Origin: Azotimanducus sp965199815
Lineage (GTDB): Bacteria > Pseudomonadota > Gammaproteobacteria > Pseudomonadales > Azotimanducaceae
Direction: 5' to 3'
NCBI GenBank assembly: GCA_965199815.1
Contig: CBDATE010000024.1
Span: 496,001 to 560,000, forward strand
DNA: 64,000 nt
Positions 44,018 to 52,539 of the stretch are shown here, one piece after another. The notes below the pieces were generated by a model. The model did not search any database. It was not told the DNA's origin and worked only from the letters and a program-made list of their open reading frames with translations. Positions within the stretch are counted from its first letter, which is position 1. Each line of letters begins with the position of its first letter. A program made the translations under genes and the position numbers.

Positions 44018-44910
44018 GAGTTGGTCTCCGAAGGCGTGAGCACATCCATGGCCGCTTTCACTCGTCCTCGCTCGGCTTCGGACAGGGGCAGCAATGGCAG
44101 GCGGATACCAGCACCGATCCTGCCGACCTCATGCAGCGCCCACTTCACGGGAATGGGATTCGGTTCAACGAACAAGGCAGCATGCAAGAGTTGCAGGCGC
44201 TGGTCGAGACGACGCGCCTCGGGCGCATTGCCTGAAGCCCAGGCTGCACAAAAATCCGCCATCAACTTCGGCGCGAGGTTGGCGGTGACCGAAATGACAC
44301 CCACCGCACCCAGCTCGAACATTTGCAGGGTGAGTCCATCCTCACCGGACAGCACATCGAAACCTTCACCACACCTGTTGCGAATTTCGCTGACTCTTGA
44401 CACATCTCCACCGGCTTCCTTGACAGCGACAATTGAAGGGATTCTGGCCAGGGTTTGTATGGTTTCCGGTTGCAGGTCACACGCGGTTCGTGCGGGCACA
44501 TTATAGAGAATGAGCGGGAGCGACACTGCCTCGGCAATCGCCGAATAGTGCGCAATCAACCCAGCCTGGGTGGGTTTGTTGTAGTAGGGCGTAACCAGCA
44601 GGCAGGCATCGGCACCGAGGCGCTCGGCTGCCCGGGAAAGATGTATGGCCTCGCTGGTAGCGTTGGCGCCGGTGCCGGCAATGACCGGGATGCGCCCGTC
44701 CACCAGCTCGACGCTGCGCTGAATGACTTCGAGATGCTCATGTACATCAAGCGTGGCAGATTCGCCGGTGGTACCGACCGAGACCAGGCCGGAGGTGCCG
44801 GAAGCAATGTGCCATTCGACAAGCGCTTCCAACGCAGCCCAGTCTATGCGCCCATCCGCTGACATGGGGGTCACCAGAGCGACAATACTGCCTCTGAACA
44901 CGCTATTCAT
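44014..44910 (-). CDS. dapA: 4-hydroxy-tetrahydrodipicolinate synthase
   Basis: Condenses pyruvate with aspartate semialdehyde in lysine and meso-diaminopimelate synthesis. 298 residues. Schiff-base Lys 164 in IVAVKEAGGDVS, Thr 47-Thr 48 in SVGTTGESATL, Tyr 136 in ILYNVPARTACDL and the LVTPYYNKPTQ loop are all present. Upstream, a TusA-like gene ends 9 bp before the start side, so the three genes are likely one operon with bamC. Confidence 0.97.
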   Translation of the reverse strand: MNSVFRGSIVALVTPMSADGRIDWAALEALVEWHIASGTSGLVSVGTTGESATLDVHEHLEVIQRSVELVDGRIPVIAGTGANATSEAIHLSRAAERLGADACLLVTPYYNKPTQAGLIAHYSAIAEAVSLPLILYNVPARTACDLQPETIQTLARIPSIVAVKEAGGDVSRVSEIRNRCGEGFDVLSGEDGLTLQMFELGAVGVISVTANLAPKLMADFCAAWASGNAPEARRLDQRLQLLHAALFVEPNPIPVKWALHEVGRIGAGIRLPLLPLSEAERGRVKAAMDVLTPSETNS

Positions 44911-44919
44911 GGTGACTGT

Positions 44920-45168
44920 TCACGCTCGCTGCTGCTTTTCGAGAAGATAGGCGTAAATCCCCTCATCAAAGCTCGATTCCAGCAGGGTATGCCCGCTCTG
45001 TGCAGAAAATAATTCGAAATCACGAACAGACCCCGGGTCTGTGGCCAACACATGGAGTCTCTGCCCGACACGCATGGTATTCAGAGCGCGCTTGGCCTTG
45101 AGGAGCGGCATGGGACAGTTCAGACCTCTCACGTCCAGATGTATATCAGCAGAGTTCACGCGATGCAC
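44920..45168 (-). CDS. TusA/SirA-family sulfur-carrier-like protein
   Basis: 82-residue protein with the family motif LDVRGLNCPMPLLKAKRAL; the Cys of the CPxP motif is the likely sulfur carrier site. The chain follows the usual two-layer fold (RLHVLATDPGSVRDF, SFDEGIYAYLLEK). GTG at 45168 is assumed as start; a second GTG four codons later is equally possible and no clear ribosome site decides. Divergent from the M48 protease gene across about 100 bp. Confidence 0.88.
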   Translation of the reverse strand: MHRVNSADIHLDVRGLNCPMPLLKAKRALNTMRVGQRLHVLATDPGSVRDFELFSAQSGHTLLESSFDEGIYAYLLEKQQRA

Positions 45169-45267
45169 ATTGTGGCTGGCATGATCGCTAGTATCTCACG
45201 CTCGGAGAGCAACAAGGCGGTACCGAGTCGGCGTATTATCACCTGTCAACCCTGCTTCAAGGCAACG

Positions 45268-46743
45268 ATGCGCCCTGATTTGTGCAAGCTGCCCCTGTTT
45301 CTGGCATGTCTCATCTGCCTGGCCGCGCCCGTGGCCTCCGCCGAGGAGACCGGGGAGGACGGAAGGGGAGAACCCGGAGACATGGAGCTTCCCGAACTCG
45401 GAGATGCCACCTCGGGCATTGTCTCGATCAGTGAAGAGCGGCGCATCGGCGAAGAACTCTTGCGCCAGGTGCGCAGTCAATTACCCACCGTCAACGACCC
45501 GCTGCTGAAGTATTTTGCGGAAGTCGCACTCTACCGCATTGCCCAATATGCCGAATTACCCGATGCCAGGTTGTTCCCGGTACTGATCGACAGTGAAGCG
45601 ATGAACGCCTTCGCGGCACCGGGCGGCATTGTTGGCATCAACCTCGGACTCATGCTCGATGCTCAGGATGTACACGAGTTCTCGGGCGTACTGGCGCACG
45701 AACTCGCACACCTCGGTCAGCGTCATTTTGCCCGCGGTCTGGAGGCGCAGCGAGCGTCCATGTTTCGGGATGTCGCCGCCTTCGTTGCCGCGCTGGTGGT
45801 GGCGGCAACCGCTGGAAGCGATGCCGGAATCGCAGCCATCGGTGGTGCTCAGACGATTTCGGCAGCGGGCAGCATGCGCTACAGCCGGAACCTCGAGGGC
45901 GAGGCTGATCGCGTGGCCATCAACACCATGTACAAGGCCGGGCTGGACCCCATGGGAGTGGCGCGCATGTTCGAGCGCATGCAACAAAGGTACAGGTTTC
46001 GGCGCACACCGCCCGCCTACCTGCTGAGCCATCCCCTGTCGGAAACGCGCGTTGCAGATGCGCGTGCACAGGCAGCGCGCTTCCCGGATGCCGAATACAG
46101 CGACTCGCGCTCGTATCAGATGATGCGTGCGCGAGTACTGGTTCGCTATGCGGAATCGCCCGAGGCAGCAGTCGAATTCTGGCAAGACCAGCTGGCGGAG
46201 AGCGATGACCCGGAGCTCGCGCGCTATGGCCTCGCCCTGGCTCTGGCCGCCAATGGCAAGCCGACAGACGCACTTGATGCACTGCGACCAATGCGCAGCG
46301 CCTTTGATGACAGCCTCCTGTTCGCGGCAACCGAGGCTGAACTCCTGATCAAGGCCGGAGAACATGATCAGGCGCTGACGTTTCTTGATCGCCAATTGAC
46401 GCTCAACCCCGGCAACGCCCCCCTGTCCATGCTGAAAGCGGAGGCACTCAGCGCCAAGCGCGCGTTCGTCGAAGCCACCGAGGTACTGAAACAGCAATCC
46501 GTGCTGCGCCCGGAGGACTTTGACGTGTGGTATCAGCTAGCCGAGATTGCGGGGCTGGCAGAGGACACAGTGCAAGTGCACATGGCGCGCGCGGAGTTCT
46601 TTGCCCTGACGGGCGATTTTGAAGGTTCTGTCAGCCAGCTTGAATTCGCGACCAAGCTGGCGAATCCCTCTCAATTCGAGCTCATCGCCGGGCTGACACA
46701 ACGCATTCGCGACCTGCGGAGCGCCATGGCCGCGAGCAGGTAG
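45268..46743 (+). CDS. BepA-like M48 metalloprotease with TPR domain
   Basis: Periplasmic zinc metalloprotease involved in outer-membrane protein quality control. 491 residues: signal peptide (LPLFLACLICLAAPVASA), M48 catalytic domain with HELAH at 144-148 and the third ligand Glu in NLEGEADRVA, a helical loop rich in Ala/Gly (FVAALVVAATAGSDAGIAAI), then TPR repeats from about 290. Start ATG at 45268 has AAGG upstream. The family is found beside dapA-bamC and thiol-redox genes in gammaproteobacteria. Confidence 0.93.
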   Translation: MRPDLCKLPLFLACLICLAAPVASAEETGEDGRGEPGDMELPELGDATSGIVSISEERRIGEELLRQVRSQLPTVNDPLLKYFAEVALYRIAQYAELPDARLFPVLIDSEAMNAFAAPGGIVGINLGLMLDAQDVHEFSGVLAHELAHLGQRHFARGLEAQRASMFRDVAAFVAALVVAATAGSDAGIAAIGGAQTISAAGSMRYSRNLEGEADRVAINTMYKAGLDPMGVARMFERMQQRYRFRRTPPAYLLSHPLSETRVADARAQAARFPDAEYSDSRSYQMMRARVLVRYAESPEAAVEFWQDQLAESDDPELARYGLALALAANGKPTDALDALRPMRSAFDDSLLFAATEAELLIKAGEHDQALTFLDRQLTLNPGNAPLSMLKAEALSAKRAFVEATEVLKQQSVLRPEDFDVWYQLAEIAGLAEDTVQVHMARAEFFALTGDFEGSVSQLEFATKLANPSQFELIAGLTQRIRDLRSAMAASR

Positions 46744-46803
46744 TGTCCTGCTTCCAACGTCAGTGTCAGCTGGCGGTGTCAGCTGCCGGCGTCAGCGTCA
46801 ACG

Positions 46804-47853
46804 TCAACTGCCAGCGGCACCAAAGTCGAGCATTCTCGTGAGTGGTCGCATGGCGCGCTCGGCAAGCTGGCTATCTACGTGCACTTCGTGTGAATCCATA
46901 TACAACAGTGCCTCACGCAAGGCGCGTAGCTCGTTCATCGCCATCCAGGGGCAGTGGGCACAACTCCGGCAAGTCGCCCCATGCCCGGCGGTCGGCGCAT
47001 CAATGAACACCTTGTCAGGACATTCGAGGCGAAGTTTGTGAAAGATGCCTCGGTCGGTAGCGACAATGAATGTCTTGTGTGGCAGCGACCTGGCCGCGGC
47101 AACTATCTGACTCGTCGAACCGACCACATCAGCCTGACTGATCACCCCGCGTGGCGACTCGGGGTGCACGAGCACTGCCGCATCAGAGTGCACCTTGCGC
47201 AGATCCGCCAGCGCCGTCGCCTTGAATTCATCGTGGACGATGCAGGCAGCGTTCCAGAGCAGCATGTCTGCACCTGTCTGCTCGGCAACCCAGTCACCCA
47301 GATGCTTGTCCGGTGCCCACAGGATCTTCTCGCCAGCCTGCGCGAGGTGCGCCACAATCCCGAGTGCCACGCTGCTCGTCACTACCCAGTCAGCAAGCGC
47401 CTTCACCCTGACCGAGGTATTGGCATAGACCACCACGGTGCGTTCAGGATGCGCCTTGATAAAGGCTGCAAAATCATCGGGAGGACAGCCGAGATCAAGC
47501 GAACATTCGGCATCAAGCCGCGGCATGATGACGCGCTTGGAGGGGCTCAGAATCTTCGCGGATTCGCCCATGAAGCGCACACCGGCGACCACCAGAGTGT
47601 CGCGGGGATGGTCGCGACCGAAGCGGGCCATCTCCAGTGAATCCGCCACGATGCCGCCGGTTGATGTAGCGAGATCCTGAATATCTGCATCCACGTAGTA
47701 ATGCGCCGCCAGCACCGCACGACGGTCGGCGAGCAAGGCCCGGCATTCATCAAGCAGCAGGTCTCGTTCCCGCGTTTCGAGTATCTCCGGCGAATGCAGC
47801 GGAATCTCGACCGCATCAAGCGTAAAGTCAGTCTGAGAGAGGCTGGCGGCCAT
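46804..47853 (-). CDS. nadA: Quinolinate synthase
   Basis: Condenses iminoaspartate with dihydroxyacetone phosphate to quinolinate in NAD synthesis. 349 residues; the 4Fe-4S ligands are Cys 117 (AECSLD), Cys 204 (NAACIVHDEF) and Cys 301 in CRSCAHC, which also forms a CxxCxxC motif. AHYYVDADIQDLA and TDRGIFHKLR are family segments. A GAGGTG site precedes the ATG. Between its stop and the M48 gene are short GTCAGC/GTCAAC repeats (46760-46806). The 216-bp upstream gap to 48069 should hold its promoter. Confidence 0.96.
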   Translation of the reverse strand: MAASLSQTDFTLDAVEIPLHSPEILETRERDLLLDECRALLADRRAVLAAHYYVDADIQDLATSTGGIVADSLEMARFGRDHPRDTLVVAGVRFMGESAKILSPSKRVIMPRLDAECSLDLGCPPDDFAAFIKAHPERTVVVYANTSVRVKALADWVVTSSVALGIVAHLAQAGEKILWAPDKHLGDWVAEQTGADMLLWNAACIVHDEFKATALADLRKVHSDAAVLVHPESPRGVISQADVVGSTSQIVAAARSLPHKTFIVATDRGIFHKLRLECPDKVFIDAPTAGHGATCRSCAHCPWMAMNELRALREALLYMDSHEVHVDSQLAERAMRPLTRMLDFGAAGS

Positions 47854-48069
47854 GCATCACCTCGCTCTTGTCGCCTCGTCTCGAAGGTATTTCATGGGAA
47901 CGAAAAAAAACCTGATGTGAGTTTAGCCACTTGAATCATGCTCTGCATGACATTCCTGATTGATTATAGCGATTCGGATCAAGGCTGGTCGGATGCAAGG
48001 CCGAGCCGGAACAGCAATCAGGGTCGCGGGGGCTGTCGGTACGTGGCTATCAACGCTGCGCGTGTACGG

Positions 48070-48816
48070 TCAACCGCCGTCAACCTTGATGATGGCTCCG
48101 GTGGTGAAGGATGATGCCTGCGATGCCAGATACAGCGCTGCGCCGACAATCTCCTTCGGATGCCCCGCACGTCGCAGCGCCTTGTTGCGCGCGCGCTCTG
48201 CAAACACTTGCATGTCCCAGGCCTTGGAGATATCGGTGAGGAAGGGGCCGGGCATGATGCAATTCACACGCACACTGGGGCCAAGTACTTGCGCCAGGGT
48301 TTCCGTCAGGTTATTGAGTCCGGCCTTGGCAGCGCCATATATCGCCGCATCAGCGGTCGGATGAACGGCGGCCGTACTGCTGACATTGATGATGCTGCCA
48401 CCATCGCCCGCAGCCATACGTGTGCCGACCAGCGCCGCCAGGCGAAAGGGACCCTTCAGGTTGACGGCCACAACCTTGTCGAACAGCGCCTCGCTCACGG
48501 ATTCGAGCGACGGATAGAGCGGCGACATGCCAGCGTTGTTCACCAGAATATCCACCTTGCCGAAGGCATCAAATGCCTTCTCGACCAGCCCGTCGAGTTG
48601 TTGCCAGTCACCGACATTCACGCCAAGGGCAAGCGCTCGCCGTCCTGTCGCTTCGATTTCCCGTGCCAGTGACTCGCATTGATCGAGCTTGCGGCTGACG
48701 ACCACCACATCCGCGCCCTGCTCGGCAAACGCCAGGCACATGGCGCGGCCAAGACCGCGGCTGCCACCGGTTACCAGCGCGACCTTGCCAGTCAAATCGA
48801 ATAGATGCGTCATCAT
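48070..48816 (-). CDS. Short-chain dehydrogenase/reductase
   Basis: 248-residue classical SDR with TGGSRGLGRA cofactor loop, NNAG motif (ILVNNAGMSP), catalytic Ser in NVSSTAAV and YxxxK in IYGAAKAGL, ending TTGAIIKVDGG. Basic residues after the Gly loop (SRK) suggest NADP(H). Substrate unknown. Its ATG overlaps the end of the DsbA-like gene, so the pair is cotranscribed. Confidence 0.93.
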   Translation of the reverse strand: MMTHLFDLTGKVALVTGGSRGLGRAMCLAFAEQGADVVVVSRKLDQCESLAREIEATGRRALALGVNVGDWQQLDGLVEKAFDAFGKVDILVNNAGMSPLYPSLESVSEALFDKVVAVNLKGPFRLAALVGTRMAAGDGGSIINVSSTAAVHPTADAAIYGAAKAGLNNLTETLAQVLGPSVRVNCIMPGPFLTDISKAWDMQVFAERARNKALRRAGHPKEIVGAALYLASQASSFTTGAIIKVDGG

Positions 48817-49625
48817 TGCGCCTGCTCGAGGAGCTGCGTATCTACCGATTCGCTGTTCGGTGATTCGCTGTTCAGGGGGTCACTGTTCAGGGGCTCGCTG
48901 TTTGGCGATTCGCTGTTCGGTGATTCGCTGTTCGGTGACTCATGACGCTCGCGTCGAACCTTGTCGATCAGCATGTCAGCGACGCGCAAGGCATCAATCG
49001 AGGCCCCCTGCCCGACCACTACATAGCGATCATCCACCACCAATGTGGGCACCGAGACGATAGCCAGTTGACGGGCAAGCCGATCCGCGCGCTGCATGGC
49101 GCGCTCCACTCGCAGCCCGTTCATGGCGCGCGCCAGCGCCGGTGCATCCTCATCAGCGACGAACTCGGCAAACTGCTCAGCCGTACCCAGATTCCTGCCA
49201 CGCTCGCTGATCGCTGCAAACAATCGCCCATGATTGGCTGCTATCAGGTCGCGGTCTCTCATGGCAAAAAAACCACGCGCAAAGACTTCCCATGCCGGGA
49301 CACCCACAAAGGGCATGAGCTGGAAACTCACATCCTCAGGCAATTCAGCTACCCAGTCCTCAAGCCTCGGATGCAAGGTGGCGCATGCCGGGCACCCGTA
49401 GGAAAAGAACTCGGTGACTTTGATGGGCCCCGTAGCAGACGCTGGCACCTCGGAAACAGTTCGGAAGGTGCGCCCTTCTTCAAGCGTCAGTTCGGTCGGC
49501 TTGAGGGACATGAAGAGGCCGATGCCGAGCACCGCCAGCACCACACAAGCGACCACCCCGATAATAACGACGCGCATCCGCTTCAGCCTGTGTTCTTCTG
49601 CTCGCGCTCTGGTGCCTTTCGCCAT
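48813..49625 (-). CDS. Membrane-anchored DsbA-like thiol oxidoreductase
   Basis: Thioredoxin-fold protein, 270 residues, exported by an N-terminal membrane anchor (VVIIGVVACVVLAVLGIGLFM). Active site FFSYGCPACATLHP has CPAC in place of the CPHC of E. coli DsbA; the cis-Pro loop is VSVPTLVV. The C-terminus is a repeat of SPNSE-type units (48848-48945, 15-bp unit), probably unstructured. Start MAKGTRAR has a strong AGGAGG site; upstream frame reads through short repeats and was excluded. Confidence 0.9.
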   Translation of the reverse strand: MAKGTRARAEEHRLKRMRVVIIGVVACVVLAVLGIGLFMSLKPTELTLEEGRTFRTVSEVPASATGPIKVTEFFSYGCPACATLHPRLEDWVAELPEDVSFQLMPFVGVPAWEVFARGFFAMRDRDLIAANHGRLFAAISERGRNLGTAEQFAEFVADEDAPALARAMNGLRVERAMQRADRLARQLAIVSVPTLVVDDRYVVVGQGASIDALRVADMLIDKVRRERHESPNSESPNSESPNSEPLNSDPLNSESPNSESVDTQLLEQAQ

Positions 49626-49683
49626 GACTGTCCTCCTGTTGTCACGAATGTCCAAAGTAATCAGACGGCGAAAGGGTATCACC

Positions 49684-49922
49684 TGTGTGCAGTTGGGACA
49701 CCCATTGTGTGCAGTTGGGACACCCATCACCATCCTGTGTGTGCAGTTGGGATGTGTGCAGTTGGGACACCCATCACCATCCTGTGTGTGCAGTTGGGAC
49801 ACCCATCACCATCACCGGGTCCCACCGAATTGGGACACACACTGGAGGGGACACCCATAGGGTCATTGTGTGTCCCCTGCCACTGTGTGTCCCCTACCGT
49901 TGTGTGTCCCCTGCCACTCGAT
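49684..49922. repeat. Short-repeat array upstream of the REP-associated transposase
   Basis: At least four copies of GTGCAGTTGGGA, most followed by CACCCATCACCATC, then three copies of GTGTGTCCCCTGCCACT-type sequence. Units share GGGACAC or its complement. Spacing is irregular, so this is not CRISPR. The 385-bp gap 49626-50010 contains this array and no gene. Confidence 0.85.
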
Positions 49923-50010
49923 GTCCGTCGTCACGGATGAATGAATTCGCACATGGGATATGGTGCAATGCCGCTAGCCACAAGATCTTCGGCGATACAG
50001 AATAGTCCTC

Positions 50011-50958
50011 ATGACTATTGCGAGAAGTCAACTGATTGACCGGGAGCGGGGTGGATTTCACCACATCGTCTCCCGCTGTGTGCGGCGTGCCTGGTTGTGC
50101 GGGCGCGACACTGCGACAGGCCGAGATTACTCGCACAGGCGCCAATGGATAGAAAAGCGGCTGCTGAGGATGAGTGAGGCTTTTTCGGTGCAAGTTTACG
50201 GGTATGCGGTCATGTCGAATCACTATCATGTAGCGGTGGAATATCGACCTCAGGATGCCAAAAAATGGACTCGCGAAGAGGTGGCACGACGCTGGTTGAT
50301 AGCCCACCCGCCTCGTGCTGGCAGAGATTTGCAGGCTGCTGTGGAAGCGCTTGCGAGTGACGAAGAGCGCATCGAAGTGCTGCGGCATCGGCTGGCTGAC
50401 TTGTCCTGGTTCATGAGGTGCGTGAATTGGTGGATATCGAGACGTGCCAATCGTGAGGATGACTGCACGGGGCGATTCTGGGAATCGAGGTTCCACAGTT
50501 CCAGGCCTCTCCCGAATATGGAAGCAGTGGACGCTTGCATGGGATATGTGGACTTGAATCCACTCAGAGCGGGCGCGACTGCATCTGTTTCAGGCGGAAC
50601 AACCGGGCTCGCGAGACGCGTTGAGGAAGCTCAAGTGCAACCGGAAAAGATTGATGAAGTGCTGGCACCTCTTTTGATGGAGTGCGGCCAGAGTGGCCGA
50701 ATACACACCGGCGGGCCAACCTCGTTGGAAGTAACGCTTGAAGCACATATGGAAAGGTTGTCATGGATTGCCTGGCGCGAGGGCTTGGTGGAGAGTCCGC
50801 TGTTACCCCGCGACCCCAAGGGGTTATCAGACCCCGAAGGATTCCTGACATGTGTGAACAAATACCGGAAACGGTGGGGCAGGAAAGAAGGCCACGGCGA
50901 TCCGCCTTTGCCAAAGCATCCACCCTTGAGACAGGAGGCTACATCGCTTCCAGCTTGA
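50011..50958 (+). CDS. REP-associated tyrosine transposase (RAYT, Y1/HUH family)
   Basis: 315-residue single-strand transposase of the IS200/IS605-related TnpA_REP group. Motifs: FHHIVSRCVRRAWLCG near the start, HUH as SNHYHVAVEY, GRFWESRFHS and the catalytic Tyr in ACMGYVDLNPLRAG. Such proteins mobilise short palindromic REP sequences as host-tamed elements. Here it is flanked on both sides by arrays with GGGACAC/GTGTCCC cores, its probable substrates. Confidence 0.9.
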   Translation: MTIARSQLIDRERGGFHHIVSRCVRRAWLCGRDTATGRDYSHRRQWIEKRLLRMSEAFSVQVYGYAVMSNHYHVAVEYRPQDAKKWTREEVARRWLIAHPPRAGRDLQAAVEALASDEERIEVLRHRLADLSWFMRCVNWWISRRANREDDCTGRFWESRFHSSRPLPNMEAVDACMGYVDLNPLRAGATASVSGGTTGLARRVEEAQVQPEKIDEVLAPLLMECGQSGRIHTGGPTSLEVTLEAHMERLSWIAWREGLVESPLLPRDPKGLSDPEGFLTCVNKYRKRWGRKEGHGDPPLPKHPPLRQEATSLPA

Positions 50959-51116
50959 CTGGATTCCAAGTGCCGGTGCCTTTCGGGAACCCGGACATAT
51001 CCGCCTGCCCGCTATTCCTGAACAAGTGCCCCTGAGGACAAAATCTTTCTCTCGGCTGAAGGTAAAGTCATTGAACATCCCCAAACACCCCTGAAATCAC
51101 TCAGTTGCAAACAGCA

Positions 51117-51263
51117 ATTGTGTGTCCTGTGCAACACAACAATGGGTGTCCCCGTGTGTGTGGTACCCTATTGTGTGTCCTGTGCAACACAACAATGGGT
51201 GTCCCCGTGTGTGTGGTACCCTGTGCAACACAACAATGGGTGTCCCCGTGTGTGTGGTACCCT
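51117..51263. repeat. Short-repeat array downstream of the REP-associated transposase
   Basis: Three units of TGTGCAACACAACAATGGGT followed by GTCCCCGTGTGTGTGGTACCC begin at 51128, 51181 and 51222; an extra TTGTGTGTCC lies between the first two. The ATGGGTGTCC core is the complement of GGACACCCAT in the upstream array. The gap 50959-51300 holds this array, the promoter of the next gene and no other gene that I can see. Confidence 0.85.
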
Positions 51264-51300
51264 GAAAAACCTCTTTCAGACGCGCGATTCAGGGATACTC

Positions 51301-52338
51301 ATGAAACTTGGTCTGCTCGCCGGGGTCGGCGGACGTGAAGTCAACATTCCGCTTGATCGTATCCGCCACGCCGAATCTCTTGGCTTCGATTCCGTATGGA
51401 CTTCCGAAGCCTGGGGAAGCGATGCAGTAACCACCGCCACCTGGATTCTCGCCAACACGGAGCGCATCAAGGTGGGCACCGCGATCATGCAAATGCCGGC
51501 GCGTACACCGGCACTGACAGCCATGACCGCCATGACACTGGCGCAACTCTCGGGCGGTCGCTTCATTGTCGGGTTAGGCGCTTCCGGGCCGCAGGTAGTG
51601 GAAGGTTGGCACGGTGTCGCCTACGGACGCCCCATCACCCGCCTGAAGGAATACGTGGCCGTGATGCGCAAGATTTTCGCGCGTGAAGCGCCAGTCACTT
51701 TCGCGGGCAAGGAATATCAACTCCCATTTACCGGTGAATCCGCCACCGGACTCGGACGACCGCTCAGAAGCATGCTGCACTGCTGCGAAGAAATCCCCAT
51801 TTATTCGGCCAGTATCACGCCGCGTGGCGTAGCTGCAGCGGCAGAAGTCTGCGACGGATTCCTGCCCATCTGGTACGACCCGGAGCAATTCGCGGTGTTC
51901 AAGGAGCCGCTTGAGCGCGGATTTCAGGCCGCTGGCGACAAGTCGCTCGCCAATTTCCACGTGGCTCCCTTTGTCACGGTGGTGACAGGCAATGACCTGG
52001 CCGAATGCATGCTGCCGATCAAGGCCAATCTCGCGCTCTATATCGGTGGCATGGGCGCGCGCGACAAGAACTTCTACAACGACTACACGAAAGCGCTTGG
52101 CTTCGAAGAAGCTGCCGCCACCATTCAGGACCACTTCCTGTCTGGCCGACGAGACGAAGCCATCGCCGCCGTACCGGACGAACTGGTGGATGCAGTGCAT
52201 CTCGTCGGACCCGAGGCACGCATCCGTGAGCGCGCCAGCCGCTGGATTGAAGCCGCAAAGCGCGGCGAAGTGAGTACCATGATGATCGGCACCAGCTCGA
52301 CGGCGGCGCTGGAATTGATGGCAGACCTCATGCTGTAG
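51301..52338 (+). CDS. LLM-class (luciferase-like, F420-type) oxidoreductase
   Basis: 345-residue TIM-barrel oxidoreductase of the luciferase-like monooxygenase family, close to F420-dependent members: LGFDSVWTSEAWGSDAVT, IKVGTAIMQMPARTPALTAM, GGRFIVGLGASGPQVVEGWH, YGRPITRLKEYV and ISVx-like ISAR region PIYSASITPRG. Cofactor F420 or FMN cannot be decided. Start at 51301 marks the family N-terminus (MKLGLLAGV); upstream frame only crosses repeats. After the stop, a 38-bp unit with TGCTGTAGTGC is present twice (52331-52400). Confidence 0.9.
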   Translation: MKLGLLAGVGGREVNIPLDRIRHAESLGFDSVWTSEAWGSDAVTTATWILANTERIKVGTAIMQMPARTPALTAMTAMTLAQLSGGRFIVGLGASGPQVVEGWHGVAYGRPITRLKEYVAVMRKIFAREAPVTFAGKEYQLPFTGESATGLGRPLRSMLHCCEEIPIYSASITPRGVAAAAEVCDGFLPIWYDPEQFAVFKEPLERGFQAAGDKSLANFHVAPFVTVVTGNDLAECMLPIKANLALYIGGMGARDKNFYNDYTKALGFEEAAATIQDHFLSGRRDEAIAAVPDELVDAVHLVGPEARIRERASRWIEAAKRGEVSTMMIGTSSTAALELMADLML

Positions 52339-52416
52339 TGCTTCTGCCGCAAACGCTTGGTCGGATGCTGTAGTGCCTCTGCCGCAAGCGCTTGCTCAGG
52401 AAGCCCTTCGGCTATC

Positions 52417-52539
52417 CAAGCTCCTGTGCCAGTTCCCCAGGCACGATTGGCTCTATCCAAGCTCCTGTGCCAGTTCCCCAGGCACGATTGGCTCTATCCA
52501 AGCTCCTGTGCCAGTTCCCAGGCGCGATTGGCTCTCGAT
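52417..52539. repeat. 41-bp tandem repeat, three units, at the end of the APH-like gene
   Basis: Units start at 52417, 52458 and 52499, each beginning CAAGCTCCTGTGCCAGTTCC. The last unit codes the kinase C-terminus (WELAQELG) and stop; the other two repeat it beyond the stop. The 41-bp period is not a multiple of three, so the copies alternate frames. Confidence 0.9.

Noticed and set aside
49684..49922. Possible CRISPR array
   Set aside because: Repeats are short and lie directly next to each other or at uneven distances, with no unique spacers of constant length.
51117..51263. Possible CRISPR array
   Set aside because: Three nearly contiguous units with offsets of 53 and 41 bp and no spacers; better explained as transposase-associated repeats.
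51118..51300. N-terminal extension of the luciferase-like oxidoreductase
   Set aside because: The extension only translates the short-repeat array, and the family N-terminus begins at 51301.
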